A stretch of DNA of 64,000 nucleotides from Gallionella sp. (GTDB lineage: Bacteria; Pseudomonadota; Gammaproteobacteria; Burkholderiales; Gallionellaceae): assembly GCA_028707275.1 (NCBI GenBank), contig JAQTUP010000001.1:124001-188000 (forward strand), read 5' to 3'. Below are positions 8,040 through 17,451 of this stretch, piece by piece. The notes below the pieces were generated by a model. That model searched no databases and was not told the DNA's origin. It saw only the letters and a list, made by a program, of their open reading frames with translations. Within the stretch, counting starts at the first letter, position 1; each line of letters opens with the position of its first letter. Position numbers and translations under genes: made by a program.

Positions 8040-11000
8040 CTATATGAGCAGCGATTTATTTTCTTCCAAAAAGACTTTAATTTGCGCGGCCGGAACCGCC
8101 GGACTGAACAGGTATCCCTGAATATCGTCACACTTGAGCAGTTTCAGCAGGTTCGCCTGCTCACGGGTCTCTACCCCTTCCGCGACCACACTCAGATTCA
8201 GTGCATGCGCCAGAGAGATGATCGTCGACACGATGCTAAGATCGTCCGGATTGCTCGTCATGTTGATGATAAACGCCCGGTCTATCTTCAGGGTATTAAC
8301 GGGCAGGCGGGCAATGTAGCTGAGCGATGAATAGCCCGTACCGAAGTCGTCTATCGCCAGTTCCAGCCCCATTTTCCGGATCGTCGCAAGCTTCATGATA
8401 TTCACCTCGACGTCCCGCATGATCAGGCTTTCGGTGATCTCCAGATCCAGGAACTGCGCCGCATCGGTGTCGCCCAACACCCTTTCCACCGTAGCGATGA
8501 AATCCTTTTTAGCGAGTTGCACTTGCGAGACATTGACGGCCACTCTGGGGGGCGCGAGGCCGCAGGCTCTCCATTGCCGGGTATCCGCCACCGCCTTCTC
8601 CAGCGCCCACCGGCCGACTTCGAGGATCATACCTGTTTCCTCAAGCAAAGGAATGAATGCCCCGGGCGGCACCATGCCGGTTTCCGGGTCATTCCAGCGG
8701 ATCAGCGCTTCCAGTCCAACGATATGTCCGGTTTTGAGATTGACCTTCGGTTGATAGTACAGAACGAACTGCTCCTGCTCGATTGCCCGGCGCAATTTGT
8801 TTTCGAGCATTAGTTTATCGGCAACCAGTGCATTGAACTCCGGGGTATAGAACAAATACTGATCGCCGTTGAGCTTGGTTTTTTTCAAGGCGGCTTCGGC
8901 GTTGCGGTACAAGCTATCAGCGTCTTTTCCGTCGCCCGGAAAAATGGCAATCCCGGCTCTGGCCGAGATACGCAGCTCCTGACCTTCCAGCGCAAATGGC
9001 AGGCGTAGCGCTGCTGTGACCTGACTCTCAAGGAAGCGCACCACGTCTGCCTCTTCCTTTATATTGGACAAAACCATGGCAAAGCAGTCAGCACTGATAT
9101 GCCCTGTATGCCCTGCGCCCGCCGCTGTGTCGATCAGGCGCTCAGCCACCTGTTTCAGCAAGGTATCGCCAACGTGACGCCCGAACGTCTCATTGATTTC
9201 TCTGAAGCGATCCAGATCGATGGCTAATACCGCCACCGTTTCACCGCTGCGCAGATCATGCAGGTACTGGCTCAGCCTGTCGTAAAACAACGTGCGGTTC
9301 GGTAGCCCGGTGATCGCGTTATAATAGGCCAGATAATTGAGTTTCTCCACTTTTTTCAGATGATCCAGGGCAAACGAAATATCGCCGGCCATTTCAATCA
9401 GCAGCTTCATTTCTTCATCATCGAACGCATCCGCTTCTGCGGCGTAAAGTACGAACACGCCAACCGGCAACCCCTCTACTTGCAGCGGGAATACGGCCAC
9501 TGAACGATAGCCACGGCTCAACGCCGCAGGGCGCCAAGGTGCCATGCGCTCGTCGATGGCGATATTATTGCAGACCACAGGCTCCCCACAGGCCAGCGCC
9601 TGTGCGGTTAACGCACAATTTCCCGGAGCCTCATCACTCGCCGTCAAATTGATCTGCGCCAGATAACCGTCATCGCGCCCGGCTCGTGTGACCGGCGTTA
9701 CTTGCAGGCTTTGTGCATCATACTTGCCGATCCACGCAAAGATAAACCTGCCATGCTCCACCGCAATACGACATGCCTCCTTGAAAAGCTCATCCTCCTC
9801 ACGGACACGCACAATGGTGGTATTGATGCCGCTGAGTACAGAGTAAATCCGGTTGAGTCGCGCGATCCTGGCTTCGTTTAGCTTGCGCTGGGTGATGTCG
9901 CGTGCAACGGTAGACAGATATTCCACCGTTCCCTCCAGTCCCTTGTGCGCGATGATGACCTGTGATACGGGAATCTCGAGACCATCCCGGCTCAGCAGTG
10001 CGGTTTCCCCGCTCCACGACCCGTGCTTGATGGCATGCGGGATACCCTCCTCCACTACCAACTTCGCCGCCCACTCAGGATGAGTTTCGGCCATACGTAC
10101 CACAGACAGGTCTTGCTCCGGTTCGAAGCCGAGCATGCGCAGACCTGCCTGATTGAAATAAAACACACGACCATCGGGACTGCCTGTCGCCACCATGTCG
10201 GGTGTAGCCTCGATAATCGCAACCAGACGCGCCTGTTCATCCTGAATACGCCGACGCTCGGTGACGTCCTGTGTCGTGCCAATACCGAAAAGTGCCAGGC
10301 CTTCCGCATTTCTTTCGATAATGGCACGTTCCCGCACCCAGCGTGTTTCTCCATGCGCCACGATGCGATGTTCGATATCGTAGGCGGCTCCGGCAACCGC
10401 GTCCCCCCAGGCCTTGAGCACCATTTCTCTGTCATCGGGATGGAGGGCGAACACAAAAGCGTCCAGATCGACCGCGTCTGTTCCGGGGATGCCGAATATG
10501 CGATGAGCTTCCGCCGACCACTCAAGCCGACGGCTGGCAATATCAAGATTCCAGCTACCGATTTGTGCAACGGCCTGTGCACGATTGAGTTTATCCTCGC
10601 TCGCGCGCAGCGCCGCCGTTCTCTCCTCAACCAGTTGCTCCAGATGCTGATGCAGTCTGGCCCGTTCCAGCGCCACCGCCACCTGATTGCCGACGCCGTA
10701 CAGTATTTTCAACGCCGCATCGTCGAACAGTCCCCGCTCCGCTCCGACCAGATTCATGACCCCCATAATACGGTCACCTATCCACAGTGGCACGCTGGCG
10801 TGATAGCGCATACCGCTGCTGTCGCCGCGAACTTCTTTCAGGCGTTCACATTCTATGATATTGCTGGCATGATTGAGCTCTCCTGCGAGAAAGCGGCGGC
10901 GGCATTCGCACCCCCCGTCCAGAGCGCCCTGGTGCATCAGTGTCGGCGGCAAATTGCGCGCGGCGATGAGCCGGAAGCCTGCCGCTTCTTCCCACAGCAC

Positions 11001-11687
11001 TACCCAGCCGCTTTGAACGCCGGGCAATTCCAGCGCCCGTTCAAGCGCCGTTTCCGCCACCTCGCGTTCGGTAATCGCATGATTCAGTCCCTCGGCGATG
11101 CGGTATATCCCCTGCAGCAACTGGTTGGAAAGCGCCAGTTCATTTTCGCGCTGTTTGAGCTCATTGTTGATATGAACCGCCTGTTCGTAGGTCGAGATCA
11201 ACAGATCCAGTATCTGCTGCCGCTCCGAGTTGATGAAGTATTTATGTCCCCCCAGATCAATTTCCACCCCCATCTGCATCTTCTGGTTCTTGCGCAACTC
11301 AAGATTCATCAGCAGATAGTGGATGCGTGACAGCAAATAGGTTTCTTCATACGGTTTGCGGATGAAATTGTCTGCGCCGCATTCGAGCCCGCGTATCACG
11401 TCCTGCGCATCCGAGAGCGTGGTGACCAGAATGACCGGTATATCCTTCAATTTTTCATCGGCCTTGATCGCACGGCACAATTCGTAGCCATCCATTTCCG
11501 GCATTACGATATCGCTGATCAGCAATGCGTACTTTTTCGCCTCTGCGGCTAGCAAAGCCTGACGGCCGTTGACAGCAACAGTCACCTCGTAACCGTTTTG
11601 TTCGAGCAGAAAAGCGAGCTGTTCGGCCTGGGTACGGCTGTCTTCTGCGATGAGAATACTGAGGCCGTTATTGTCACTGAATTTCAT
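8040..11687 (-). CDS. REC-GAF-PAS-PAS-GAF-(degenerate GGDEF)-EAL response regulator
   Basis: A 1215-residue hybrid output protein. An N-terminal receiver (about 10-128) has phosphoacceptor D59 in LISDIVMPEMDG and the KPY lysine. A GAF domain, two PAS domains and a second GAF follow. The GGDEF-type domain (about 800-950) keeps the fold (AIDLDRFREINETFG) but its active-site loop reads SADCF where GGDEF is expected, so cyclase activity is unlikely. The EAL domain (about 960-1210) keeps EALIRW, VNVSQVQL, EITESL, DDFGTGYSS and VAEGVE, so phosphodiesterase activity is predicted. Its start overlaps the cheB-like gene by 4 nt. It occupies the wspR position. Confidence 0.9.
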   Translation of the reverse strand: MKFSDNNGLSILIAEDSRTQAEQLAFLLEQNGYEVTVAVNGRQALLAAEAKKYALLISDIVMPEMDGYELCRAIKADEKLKDIPVILVTTLSDAQDVIRGLECGADNFIRKPYEETYLLSRIHYLLMNLELRKNQKMQMGVEIDLGGHKYFINSERQQILDLLISTYEQAVHINNELKQRENELALSNQLLQGIYRIAEGLNHAITEREVAETALERALELPGVQSGWVVLWEEAAGFRLIAARNLPPTLMHQGALDGGCECRRRFLAGELNHASNIIECERLKEVRGDSSGMRYHASVPLWIGDRIMGVMNLVGAERGLFDDAALKILYGVGNQVAVALERARLHQHLEQLVEERTAALRASEDKLNRAQAVAQIGSWNLDIASRRLEWSAEAHRIFGIPGTDAVDLDAFVFALHPDDREMVLKAWGDAVAGAAYDIEHRIVAHGETRWVRERAIIERNAEGLALFGIGTTQDVTERRRIQDEQARLVAIIEATPDMVATGSPDGRVFYFNQAGLRMLGFEPEQDLSVVRMAETHPEWAAKLVVEEGIPHAIKHGSWSGETALLSRDGLEIPVSQVIIAHKGLEGTVEYLSTVARDITQRKLNEARIARLNRIYSVLSGINTTIVRVREEDELFKEACRIAVEHGRFIFAWIGKYDAQSLQVTPVTRAGRDDGYLAQINLTASDEAPGNCALTAQALACGEPVVCNNIAIDERMAPWRPAALSRGYRSVAVFPLQVEGLPVGVFVLYAAEADAFDDEEMKLLIEMAGDISFALDHLKKVEKLNYLAYYNAITGLPNRTLFYDRLSQYLHDLRSGETVAVLAIDLDRFREINETFGRHVGDTLLKQVAERLIDTAAGAGHTGHISADCFAMVLSNIKEEADVVRFLESQVTAALRLPFALEGQELRISARAGIAIFPGDGKDADSLYRNAEAALKKTKLNGDQYLFYTPEFNALVADKLMLENKLRRAIEQEQFVLYYQPKVNLKTGHIVGLEALIRWNDPETGMVPPGAFIPLLEETGMILEVGRWALEKAVADTRQWRACGLAPPRVAVNVSQVQLAKKDFIATVERVLGDTDAAQFLDLEITESLIMRDVEVNIMKLATIRKMGLELAIDDFGTGYSSLSYIARLPVNTLKIDRAFIINMTSNPDDLSIVSTIISLAHALNLSVVAEGVETREQANLLKLLKCDDIQGYLFSPAVPAAQIKVFLEENKSLLI

Positions 11688-12742
11688 CGCGTGATCTCCT
11701 TCTTATTGTTCGCTACACTGGCTATCAGTGCGGAAATTTTGTCCGGTGTCAGAACAAACGTCGCGGCATCGAGTTTGATGGCCTCGCCCGGCATACCGTG
11801 CACGACAGACGATTCCTTGTCCTGGGCAAAAGTGACAGCTCCCTGATCCCGCAACCGTTTTAATTCTTCTGCGCCGTCTCGCCCCATGCCGGTGAGCAGA
11901 CCGGCAATGACACGCCCGCCGTACACGCTGGAGAGCGAACGGAACAGATAAGAAACAGAGGGACGCAAGCCACTTTCAGCGTCATCACGGGTGAGCACGA
12001 TTACCCCCCCCTGTTCCACCTTCATCTGAAATTCATCAGGCGCCACATAGACATGACCTGGCAAAATAATTTCGCCTTGCCGGGCGACAGTGACCGGCAG
12101 GCGGGATGACTGCGCCAGCCACGTCACAAATCCCTGAATGAAACCGCTCGTCATGTGCTGAACAATCAATACCGGCACAGGTAAATCCCCGGGCAGCATG
12201 GACAAAATCGTCTGTAGTACGGGCGGTCCTCCGGTCGAGGCGCCTATGGCGATCAAGCTGACACCGGAGGCTTTAACCGAGACCGCCTGGGGCGCAGATC
12301 CCAGTGCCGACTCGCGCCGGGTTTTCGGCCAGCGCCGTACCACCTTGACTTCAGACATCAGCTTCACTGTCTGCACCAGATCACGGGCGGTGGCCTCATG
12401 ATCCGGATGCCCGATACCATTCGGTCGACACAGCACCGCCAACGCCCCCGCTTCCATGGCACGAAACGTCATCGCCACATCATGCGGATCAGTGCTGCCG
12501 CTCACGATCACGATGGGGACAGGTTCGGTTTCCATGATGCGGCGCGTGGCTTCAAACCCGTCCATATTCGGCATGTGTATATCCATCGTGACCACATCTG
12601 GCCGGTAGCGCTTCACTGCAGCGATGGCCTGTTCTCCATCGCTCGCTGTGCCGACCACCCGGATATCAGGATCAGAATTCAGCAGATAGACCAGGAATTC
12701 GCGCACCGTAGGAGAGTCTTCGGCTACCAGGACTTTAATCAA
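11684..12742 (-). CDS. CheB-type methylesterase, WspF-like
   Basis: A 352-residue protein with a receiver (phosphoacceptor D54 in TMDIHMPNMDG) and a C-terminal CheB methylesterase domain. The catalytic Ser lies in IGASTGGPP, the His in VQHM and the Asp in TGMGRDGAEEL. It removes methyl groups from the MCP to reset signalling. I prefer a TTG start at 12742 (product MIKVLVAEDSP), 9 nt downstream of GGAG, because this is where CheB receivers normally begin; the only ATG (12769) adds nine atypical residues. In Pseudomonas WspF the loss of this activity locks the Wsp system on. It overlaps the downstream REC-EAL gene by 4 nt. Confidence 0.9.
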   Translation of the reverse strand: MIKVLVAEDSPTVREFLVYLLNSDPDIRVVGTASDGEQAIAAVKRYRPDVVTMDIHMPNMDGFEATRRIMETEPVPIVIVSGSTDPHDVAMTFRAMEAGALAVLCRPNGIGHPDHEATARDLVQTVKLMSEVKVVRRWPKTRRESALGSAPQAVSVKASGVSLIAIGASTGGPPVLQTILSMLPGDLPVPVLIVQHMTSGFIQGFVTWLAQSSRLPVTVARQGEIILPGHVYVAPDEFQMKVEQGGVIVLTRDDAESGLRPSVSYLFRSLSSVYGGRVIAGLLTGMGRDGAEELKRLRDQGAVTFAQDKESSVVHGMPGEAIKLDAATFVLTPDKISALIASVANNKKEITR

Positions 12743-12770
12743 AATAATTTTCTCCGCAAAAAAGTGCAAT

Positions 12771-12789
12771 TTCCCCTGTTAAGGGGGAA
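12771..12789. repeat. TTCCCC/GGGGAA palindrome between cheB-like and cheA-like genes
   Basis: A short inverted repeat (TTCCCC-tgttaag-GGGGAA) in the gap between the CheA-like stop and the CheB-like start. It resembles the CCTTCCCCC-loop-GGGGGAAGG palindrome at 53490 and the G/C-rich palindromes at 49190 and 53588, so it may be a short relative of that repeat family. It is not followed by a T-run. Confidence 0.45.
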
Positions 12790-12800
12790 GGAAGTGCAGA

Positions 12801-15176
12801 TCAAATCAGTTGCTGCACCACCGCCAGCAAATTGCTCTGGTCGAAGTTACTTTTCACAATATAAGCATTGGCACCGACGTCGATGCCGCGTTCGCGATGT
12901 TCGCGTGATCCCAGCGCCGTCACCAGCACCACCGGCAGCTCGCCTAACCGCTTGTCCGCGCGCACCCTGGCGGTCAGGTCAAACCCGTCCATGCGCGGCA
13001 TTTCCACATCGGACACGATCAGATCAAACGTCGCAGTTTTCAAGGTGGTGTAGGCATCCACGCCATCCACCGCAGTCGTGACCAGGTAGCCGGCCGATTC
13101 CAGGATATTCTTGAGCAGCGCGCGGGAGGTAATCGAATCCTCTACCACCAAAATGGACTGTTTTCCTGCTACTTCGTGCGTTTCGGCGGTAACGCGCAGC
13201 GGCGCCGCCTGTTTTGTCGCCGACTTCAGCAAATCGGAGACATTCAGCACCGCGACCACCTGGCCTGTTCCCAACACACTCGCACCGGCAACATTGCGCA
13301 CGCGCACAAGCTGGCGGCCCAGCGTCTTGAGCAGCACTTCCTGCTCGCCGATTACCTCGTCCACCCTGAAGGCAATACGGACAGAACCCAAGCTGAGGAT
13401 CAACGCCTGAATGTATGCAAGAGAGGTCTCCTGACTGCGTTCAGGCAGTTCCAGCACATCACAGAGTCTGACCAGCGCAACAGCCTGTCCGCCGAACGAA
13501 ATCGTTTCGCGATTTTCCACTGTGCGAACATCCTTGCAGGCTACCCGCGCCACCCGCTCGACATTGTGCAAGGGAAGCACAAAGAGCTGGCCGCAGCTGC
13601 GCACCAGCACCCCGCGAAACGTCGCCAGCATCAGTGGCAGCGTGATGCGAAAGGAGGTCCCGCTGTTTTTCACGCCGTAACGCGACTCAAGGGCTACGAC
13701 TCCACCCAGGCGTTCAACCTTTTCCCGCACGATGGCTAAGCCCAGGCCTCGTCCCGAAATGTCCGTGATAATCTGGCTGGTGGATATTCCCGACTGAAAT
13801 ATGAGTTCATGTGCGTCCTGTTCGCCAGGCTGTTCCTCCTCAGAGGCCGCAACGAGGCCGAGCTTGCGCGCCGCCGTTCGCACCTGCCCGGCATCGATAC
13901 CCTTCCCGTCATCGGCAAGCAGAATCTCAATTTTCCCGCCGTCTTTTTGCGCGATGGTAACCGTTATAGTGCCGTGTTCCGGCAACCCCTTGTCCCGCCG
14001 TACAGCAGGCTGCTCGATGCCGTGATCGATGCAATTGCGCAGCAGATGCATCAGCGGATCCTTCATCTCTTCCAGCATACCCCGGTCGATTTCAATTTCG
14101 CCGCCCTGAATCACCAGCTCCACCTGCTTGCCCTGTTCGCGCGCCAGCTCGCGGATGAAGCGCGGAAAAATCTCCAGCAGAGCAGAAAATGGCTGCAAAT
14201 GCATTTCCTTCACATCATGCAGCAGACTATCGCTCATTCCCGCCAGGGTACGCCGGTCGTGCGCGGCGAACTTGCTCAGCCGCCGCAGCCGCTCCTCCAG
14301 CGTTTTCATGAACAGATGTTCGGCATCCAGATACTCCAGCAGCTTCGGCAGTTCTTGCAGCGGAACTTTGTCCAGCGCGGCGCAGTTACCCTTGCCTGCG
14401 CCTTCGACATAACGTTCGATCAGCCGCAACGCGGGTCGCATGCGTGCCCGTTGTTTTTTCCAGGTGAGAAAAGAAACTGCGACCTCGCGCAGCTCCCAGG
14501 CTCGCTGCGCAGCTGCCAGTTGCGGCGACAGCAGCTCCTCGACCTGTCGCATCACTGCGTCAAGCTTATGGGTGGAAACCCTGATGGTCCCGGAGGCTGC
14601 AACGACAGAGGATAACGGCGCAGGCATGGAAATTGTGGAAACAGCCTCCGGGTCGCGATTTTCGTCACCCTTTCGCGCCTTGGAAGGCGCGCCTGCCGGA
14701 GTGGCTGTGAAAACAGCCTCCGGGCTGTGATTCGCAGGAGCTGCCTCCGGGGCGCGATTAAACCGCTGTTGCAGCGCATCGTTAAGACGCCGGATCAGTA
14801 TTGCAATCGATGAGTTTCCTGCATCCGTCGTGCCCCCACCTTCCACCGGGAGCCGTTTTTCCAGCACATCAATCGCCTCCAGCATCACGTCGAACAGCGG
14901 CGGAGAAACATCGAGCTGTCGGCTTTTCAGCGCCGCGAACACGCCCTCCAGCGACTGACAGACCGATTCGATCTCACTGGATTTCACCGCGCGCGCGGCC
15001 CCCTTCAGACTATGCGCCTCGCGAAACACGGTCTCGATAATTTCTGCATATCGATCTGCCGCCGGTTTTTTCTCCAGTTCGATCAAGCCCGCCGACATCG
15101 CCTTGAGATGTTCGTCCGCCTCGACGCGAAAGGTCGCGAGCAGTCTTTTCAAAAATTCATCATTCTTGCTGATCAT
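12801..15176 (-). CDS. CheA-type hybrid histidine kinase with receiver, WspE-like
   Basis: A 791-residue kinase. An Hpt/P1 domain carries the phosphorylatable His55 in REAHSLKGAARA. A dimerisation/P3-like region follows (about 215-370), then an HATPase domain with LLRNCIDHGIE, DDGKGID and SGRGLGLAIVREK. A CheW-like P5 domain (RGVLVRSCGQLFVLPL) and a C-terminal receiver (IVSDVEMPRMDG) complete it. Hpt-HATPase-CheW-REC in one chain is the WspE arrangement. It should autophosphorylate in response to the MCP and pass phosphate to the CheB-like protein and the REC-EAL output. The ATG at 15176 follows AGGA and removes 24 atypical residues. Confidence 0.9.
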   Translation of the reverse strand: MISKNDEFLKRLLATFRVEADEHLKAMSAGLIELEKKPAADRYAEIIETVFREAHSLKGAARAVKSSEIESVCQSLEGVFAALKSRQLDVSPPLFDVMLEAIDVLEKRLPVEGGGTTDAGNSSIAILIRRLNDALQQRFNRAPEAAPANHSPEAVFTATPAGAPSKARKGDENRDPEAVSTISMPAPLSSVVAASGTIRVSTHKLDAVMRQVEELLSPQLAAAQRAWELREVAVSFLTWKKQRARMRPALRLIERYVEGAGKGNCAALDKVPLQELPKLLEYLDAEHLFMKTLEERLRRLSKFAAHDRRTLAGMSDSLLHDVKEMHLQPFSALLEIFPRFIRELAREQGKQVELVIQGGEIEIDRGMLEEMKDPLMHLLRNCIDHGIEQPAVRRDKGLPEHGTITVTIAQKDGGKIEILLADDGKGIDAGQVRTAARKLGLVAASEEEQPGEQDAHELIFQSGISTSQIITDISGRGLGLAIVREKVERLGGVVALESRYGVKNSGTSFRITLPLMLATFRGVLVRSCGQLFVLPLHNVERVARVACKDVRTVENRETISFGGQAVALVRLCDVLELPERSQETSLAYIQALILSLGSVRIAFRVDEVIGEQEVLLKTLGRQLVRVRNVAGASVLGTGQVVAVLNVSDLLKSATKQAAPLRVTAETHEVAGKQSILVVEDSITSRALLKNILESAGYLVTTAVDGVDAYTTLKTATFDLIVSDVEMPRMDGFDLTARVRADKRLGELPVVLVTALGSREHRERGIDVGANAYIVKSNFDQSNLLAVVQQLI

Positions 15177-15251
15177 GATGTTTGATCCTGAGCCGAACAA
15201 AGTCGGGTTCTGTCTGACATGACGGATCCTCGCGCCCGAGGGCCGCAAGAC

Positions 15252-16712
15252 TCATAATGTTCTGCCTCCAATCATATCACTCAGTTTTTGTCCCAACTCA
15301 TGCAGATCCTTCGCCGCAACCTCCGCCTGCCGGGTGCCAGCCATATTCTGTACGCTGGCTTGCTTGATGTTCTCCATCGCCAGCGCCACCTGATCCATGC
15401 CCACCATCTGTTGCTGGCTCGATGCCGCAATCTGGGTCGCCGCCTGCGCAGCTTCAATCAGACTGTCGGCGAGCTGCCGGATCGCGTCACCAGTCTCCAC
15501 TGTCTGTTTTACCCCGGCTTGCACCGCCTTGTTGCCCTGTTCGGTGGACAACACCGCAGCACTGGTCGCTCTCTGGATATCGCCCAGGATGGTGCGCACC
15601 TGGGCGGTCGCCTGTTTGGATTGCTCGGACAGACTCTTGACCTCTTGCGCCACCACCACGAAACCCTTGCCCTGCTCGCCCGCCTTGGCAGCTTCGATCG
15701 CGGCATTCACCGCGAGCAGGTTCGATTGCTCGGCCAGGTCGTTGACCGTGGCGATGATCTCGCCGATCGACTGACTCTGTTCAGACAGACGCACGATGCT
15801 CTCGGCGATAGATTCCATTTGTTCCTGTATCCGCTGCATGCCGACAATCGACTCTTCCACCGACTTTCGCCCATTCTGGGAAACCTGCGAGGCCTTCTGC
15901 GCGCTCTCGGATACAAAACGCGCCTTCTGACTCGACAACTGAGCCGTCTGTTTCACTTCTTCAACCGTCGCGGAGGTCTCGCTCACCGCACTCGCCGTTT
16001 CGGCAGCTCCTGAGGCCACCTGGGTCGTGGTGGCCAGAATCTCGGCAGAAGAAGTGGAGAGTTGATCAATGCTGGCGCGCAACTGGCGCGTGATGGTGCG
16101 GCTAAGGTAGATGCCAATGCCCAGCCCGGCAATAATACCCAGCAGAGCCGCTGCCGCCATGGTCAGCATGAAACGATGCGCCATCGCCTCAAGCTCGGCG
16201 CGTCCGTCAGTCTCCAGCTTCAATTCACGCTCGCGAAAACGATCCAGCTTGTCGAGCAGCATCGTGGTGAGCGGGCGCACCTCTTTGATTCCCAGCGCCA
16301 GGGCCTCCGCCCGACTCCCTTGCTGGGCGAGCGCGATCACGCTTTGCTGTGCCTGTTCATGTTTTGCCTGCAAGGCGGTGATGTCGCGCACCATCTCCCT
16401 CCCTTCGCCGGTGATCGCCAACAAACTCATTGTTTCGACGCTCTTATTGAACTGGCGATAATCGGTCTGCAAATCGCTCAAAAATTGCTTCTCGAGATCA
16501 GGATAAAGCAGCATGCCCCGGTAGTGCCCCACCTGACCGCGCAACAGGAAGCGCAACTCGTTGGAACCGTCTACCAGACGCTCATTCACGTCGAGAAAAC
16601 GGTCATAAGCGTCCTGAGTCTTCTCCAGAGAATAGAAGGCGATGCTCGTTACCAGCACCAGCAGCGCCAGTACGATCGCATATCCCCCGATCAATTTCCT
16701 GCCTATGGTCAT
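15252..16712 (-). CDS. Methyl-accepting chemotaxis protein, WspA-like
   Basis: A 486-residue receptor. TM1 lies at about 8-30, a helical periplasmic sensor (four-helix-bundle/CHASE3-like, about 35-190) follows, then TM2 at about 195-215 and a HAMP-like segment after [16 protein letters not shown]. The cytoplasmic MCP signalling domain carries the conserved hairpin tip ([20 protein letters not shown], then [17 protein letters not shown]). The ATG at 16712 follows GGGGGA, giving [15 protein letters not shown]. It lies fourth in transcription order, after two CheW genes and the CheR gene, whereas wspA is first in Pseudomonas. The ligand, or a surface cue as for WspA, cannot be read from sequence. 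Confidence 0.9.
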   Translation of the reverse strand: MTIGRKLIGGYAIVLALLVLVTSIAFYSLEKTQDAYDRFLDVNERLVDGSNELRFLLRGQVGHYRGMLLYPDLEKQFLSDLQTDYRQFNKSVETMSLLAITGEGREMVRDITALQAKHEQAQQSVIALAQQGSRAEALALGIKEVRPLTTMLLDKLDRFRERELKLETDGRAELEAMAHRFMLTMAAAALLGIIAGLGIGIYLSRTITRQLRASIDQLSTSSAEILATTTQVASGAAETASAVSETSATVEEVKQTAQLSSQKARFVSESAQKASQVSQNGRKSVEESIVGMQRIQEQMESIAESIVRLSEQSQSIGEIIATVNDLAEQSNLLAVNAAIEAAKAGEQGKGFVVVAQEVKSLSEQSKQATAQVRTILGDIQRATSAAVLSTEQGNKAVQAGVKQTVETGDAIRQLADSLIEAAQAATQIAASSQQQMVGMDQVALAMENIKQASVQNMAGTRQAEVAAKDLHELGQKLSDMIGGRTL

Positions 16713-16814
16713 GATTGTTCCCCCTTGTTGTAAGTATTGAAGCTCGCTAAAACGCCATAAAACGTTTACTGTCGCGGTTGATTTTTGACTCCGCTCTGTC
16801 AAACCTGAACCTGG

Positions 16815-17438
16815 CTATCCCGTTACCTGTTCCTGCACGATGAGTTTTTCGTCGTTCAAAAGCTTTTCGGCATCGAGGATGACCACACGCTCTGCGGTTA
16901 CCCCCAGCAGATAATCTGAGCGTATGCCGGTCAGCGTAGGCAAGGACGGCTGAATGTCGGCACGCTGTATGGTGCACACGCCACTGATAGCATCGGCCAG
17001 AATGCCGAACACACGGTCTTTGGACTCGAGCACGATCACCTTGTTGAGATCAGTCAACCCTTTAGCGGGGAGATCGAAAAACTTCCTGATGTCGAACACC
17101 GGGAGAATCTCGCCGCGCAGGTTGATGATGCCGAGCACGAAGGCCGGGGTGCAGGGTAAAGACGCAAGTTCTTCTAACGGATAGACCTCGCGAACGTACG
17201 CTGATCCGATGGCATAGCGCTCATGGGCTAACAGAAATTCAATGACATCAATGGCAGCATCGGCGGCCTCCGCTGGCATGGATTCCCGTGAAAGGGTTTG
17301 CGCTCTTGCTTTCAAAATTCGCAGGGTATCTTCGACGGTCGGCACCCAGATACGCTCAATCGCGATGCGCGACGCTTCCAGACGTCGCTCGATTTCGCGC
17401 CAGTCGATGGGCTTATCTTGTTTTTGTGGTGCGCTCAT
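16815..17438 (-). CDS. CheW-like coupling protein, WspD-like
   Basis: A 207-residue protein with an N-terminal helical extension of about 65 residues and a CheW domain (FLLAHERYAIGSAYVREVYP, LGIINLRGEILPVFDIRKFF, VFGILADAISGV). The extended N-terminus and its position after the cheR-TPR gene match WspD. It couples receptor to CheA-type kinase. The ATG at 17438 lies 8 nt after AAGGA; an earlier ATG at 17459 overlaps the CheR gene. It is probably cotranscribed with both neighbours. Confidence 0.88.
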   Translation of the reverse strand: MSAPQKQDKPIDWREIERRLEASRIAIERIWVPTVEDTLRILKARAQTLSRESMPAEAADAAIDVIEFLLAHERYAIGSAYVREVYPLEELASLPCTPAFVLGIINLRGEILPVFDIRKFFDLPAKGLTDLNKVIVLESKDRVFGILADAISGVCTIQRADIQPSLPTLTGIRSDYLLGVTAERVVILDAEKLLNDEKLIVQEQVTG

Positions 17439-17451
17439 CTGTGCATTCCTT

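Noticed and set aside
10023-11330. 435-codon plus-strand ORF opposite the REC-EAL gene
   Set aside because: Antisense reading of a well-supported multidomain gene; a by-product of codon composition.
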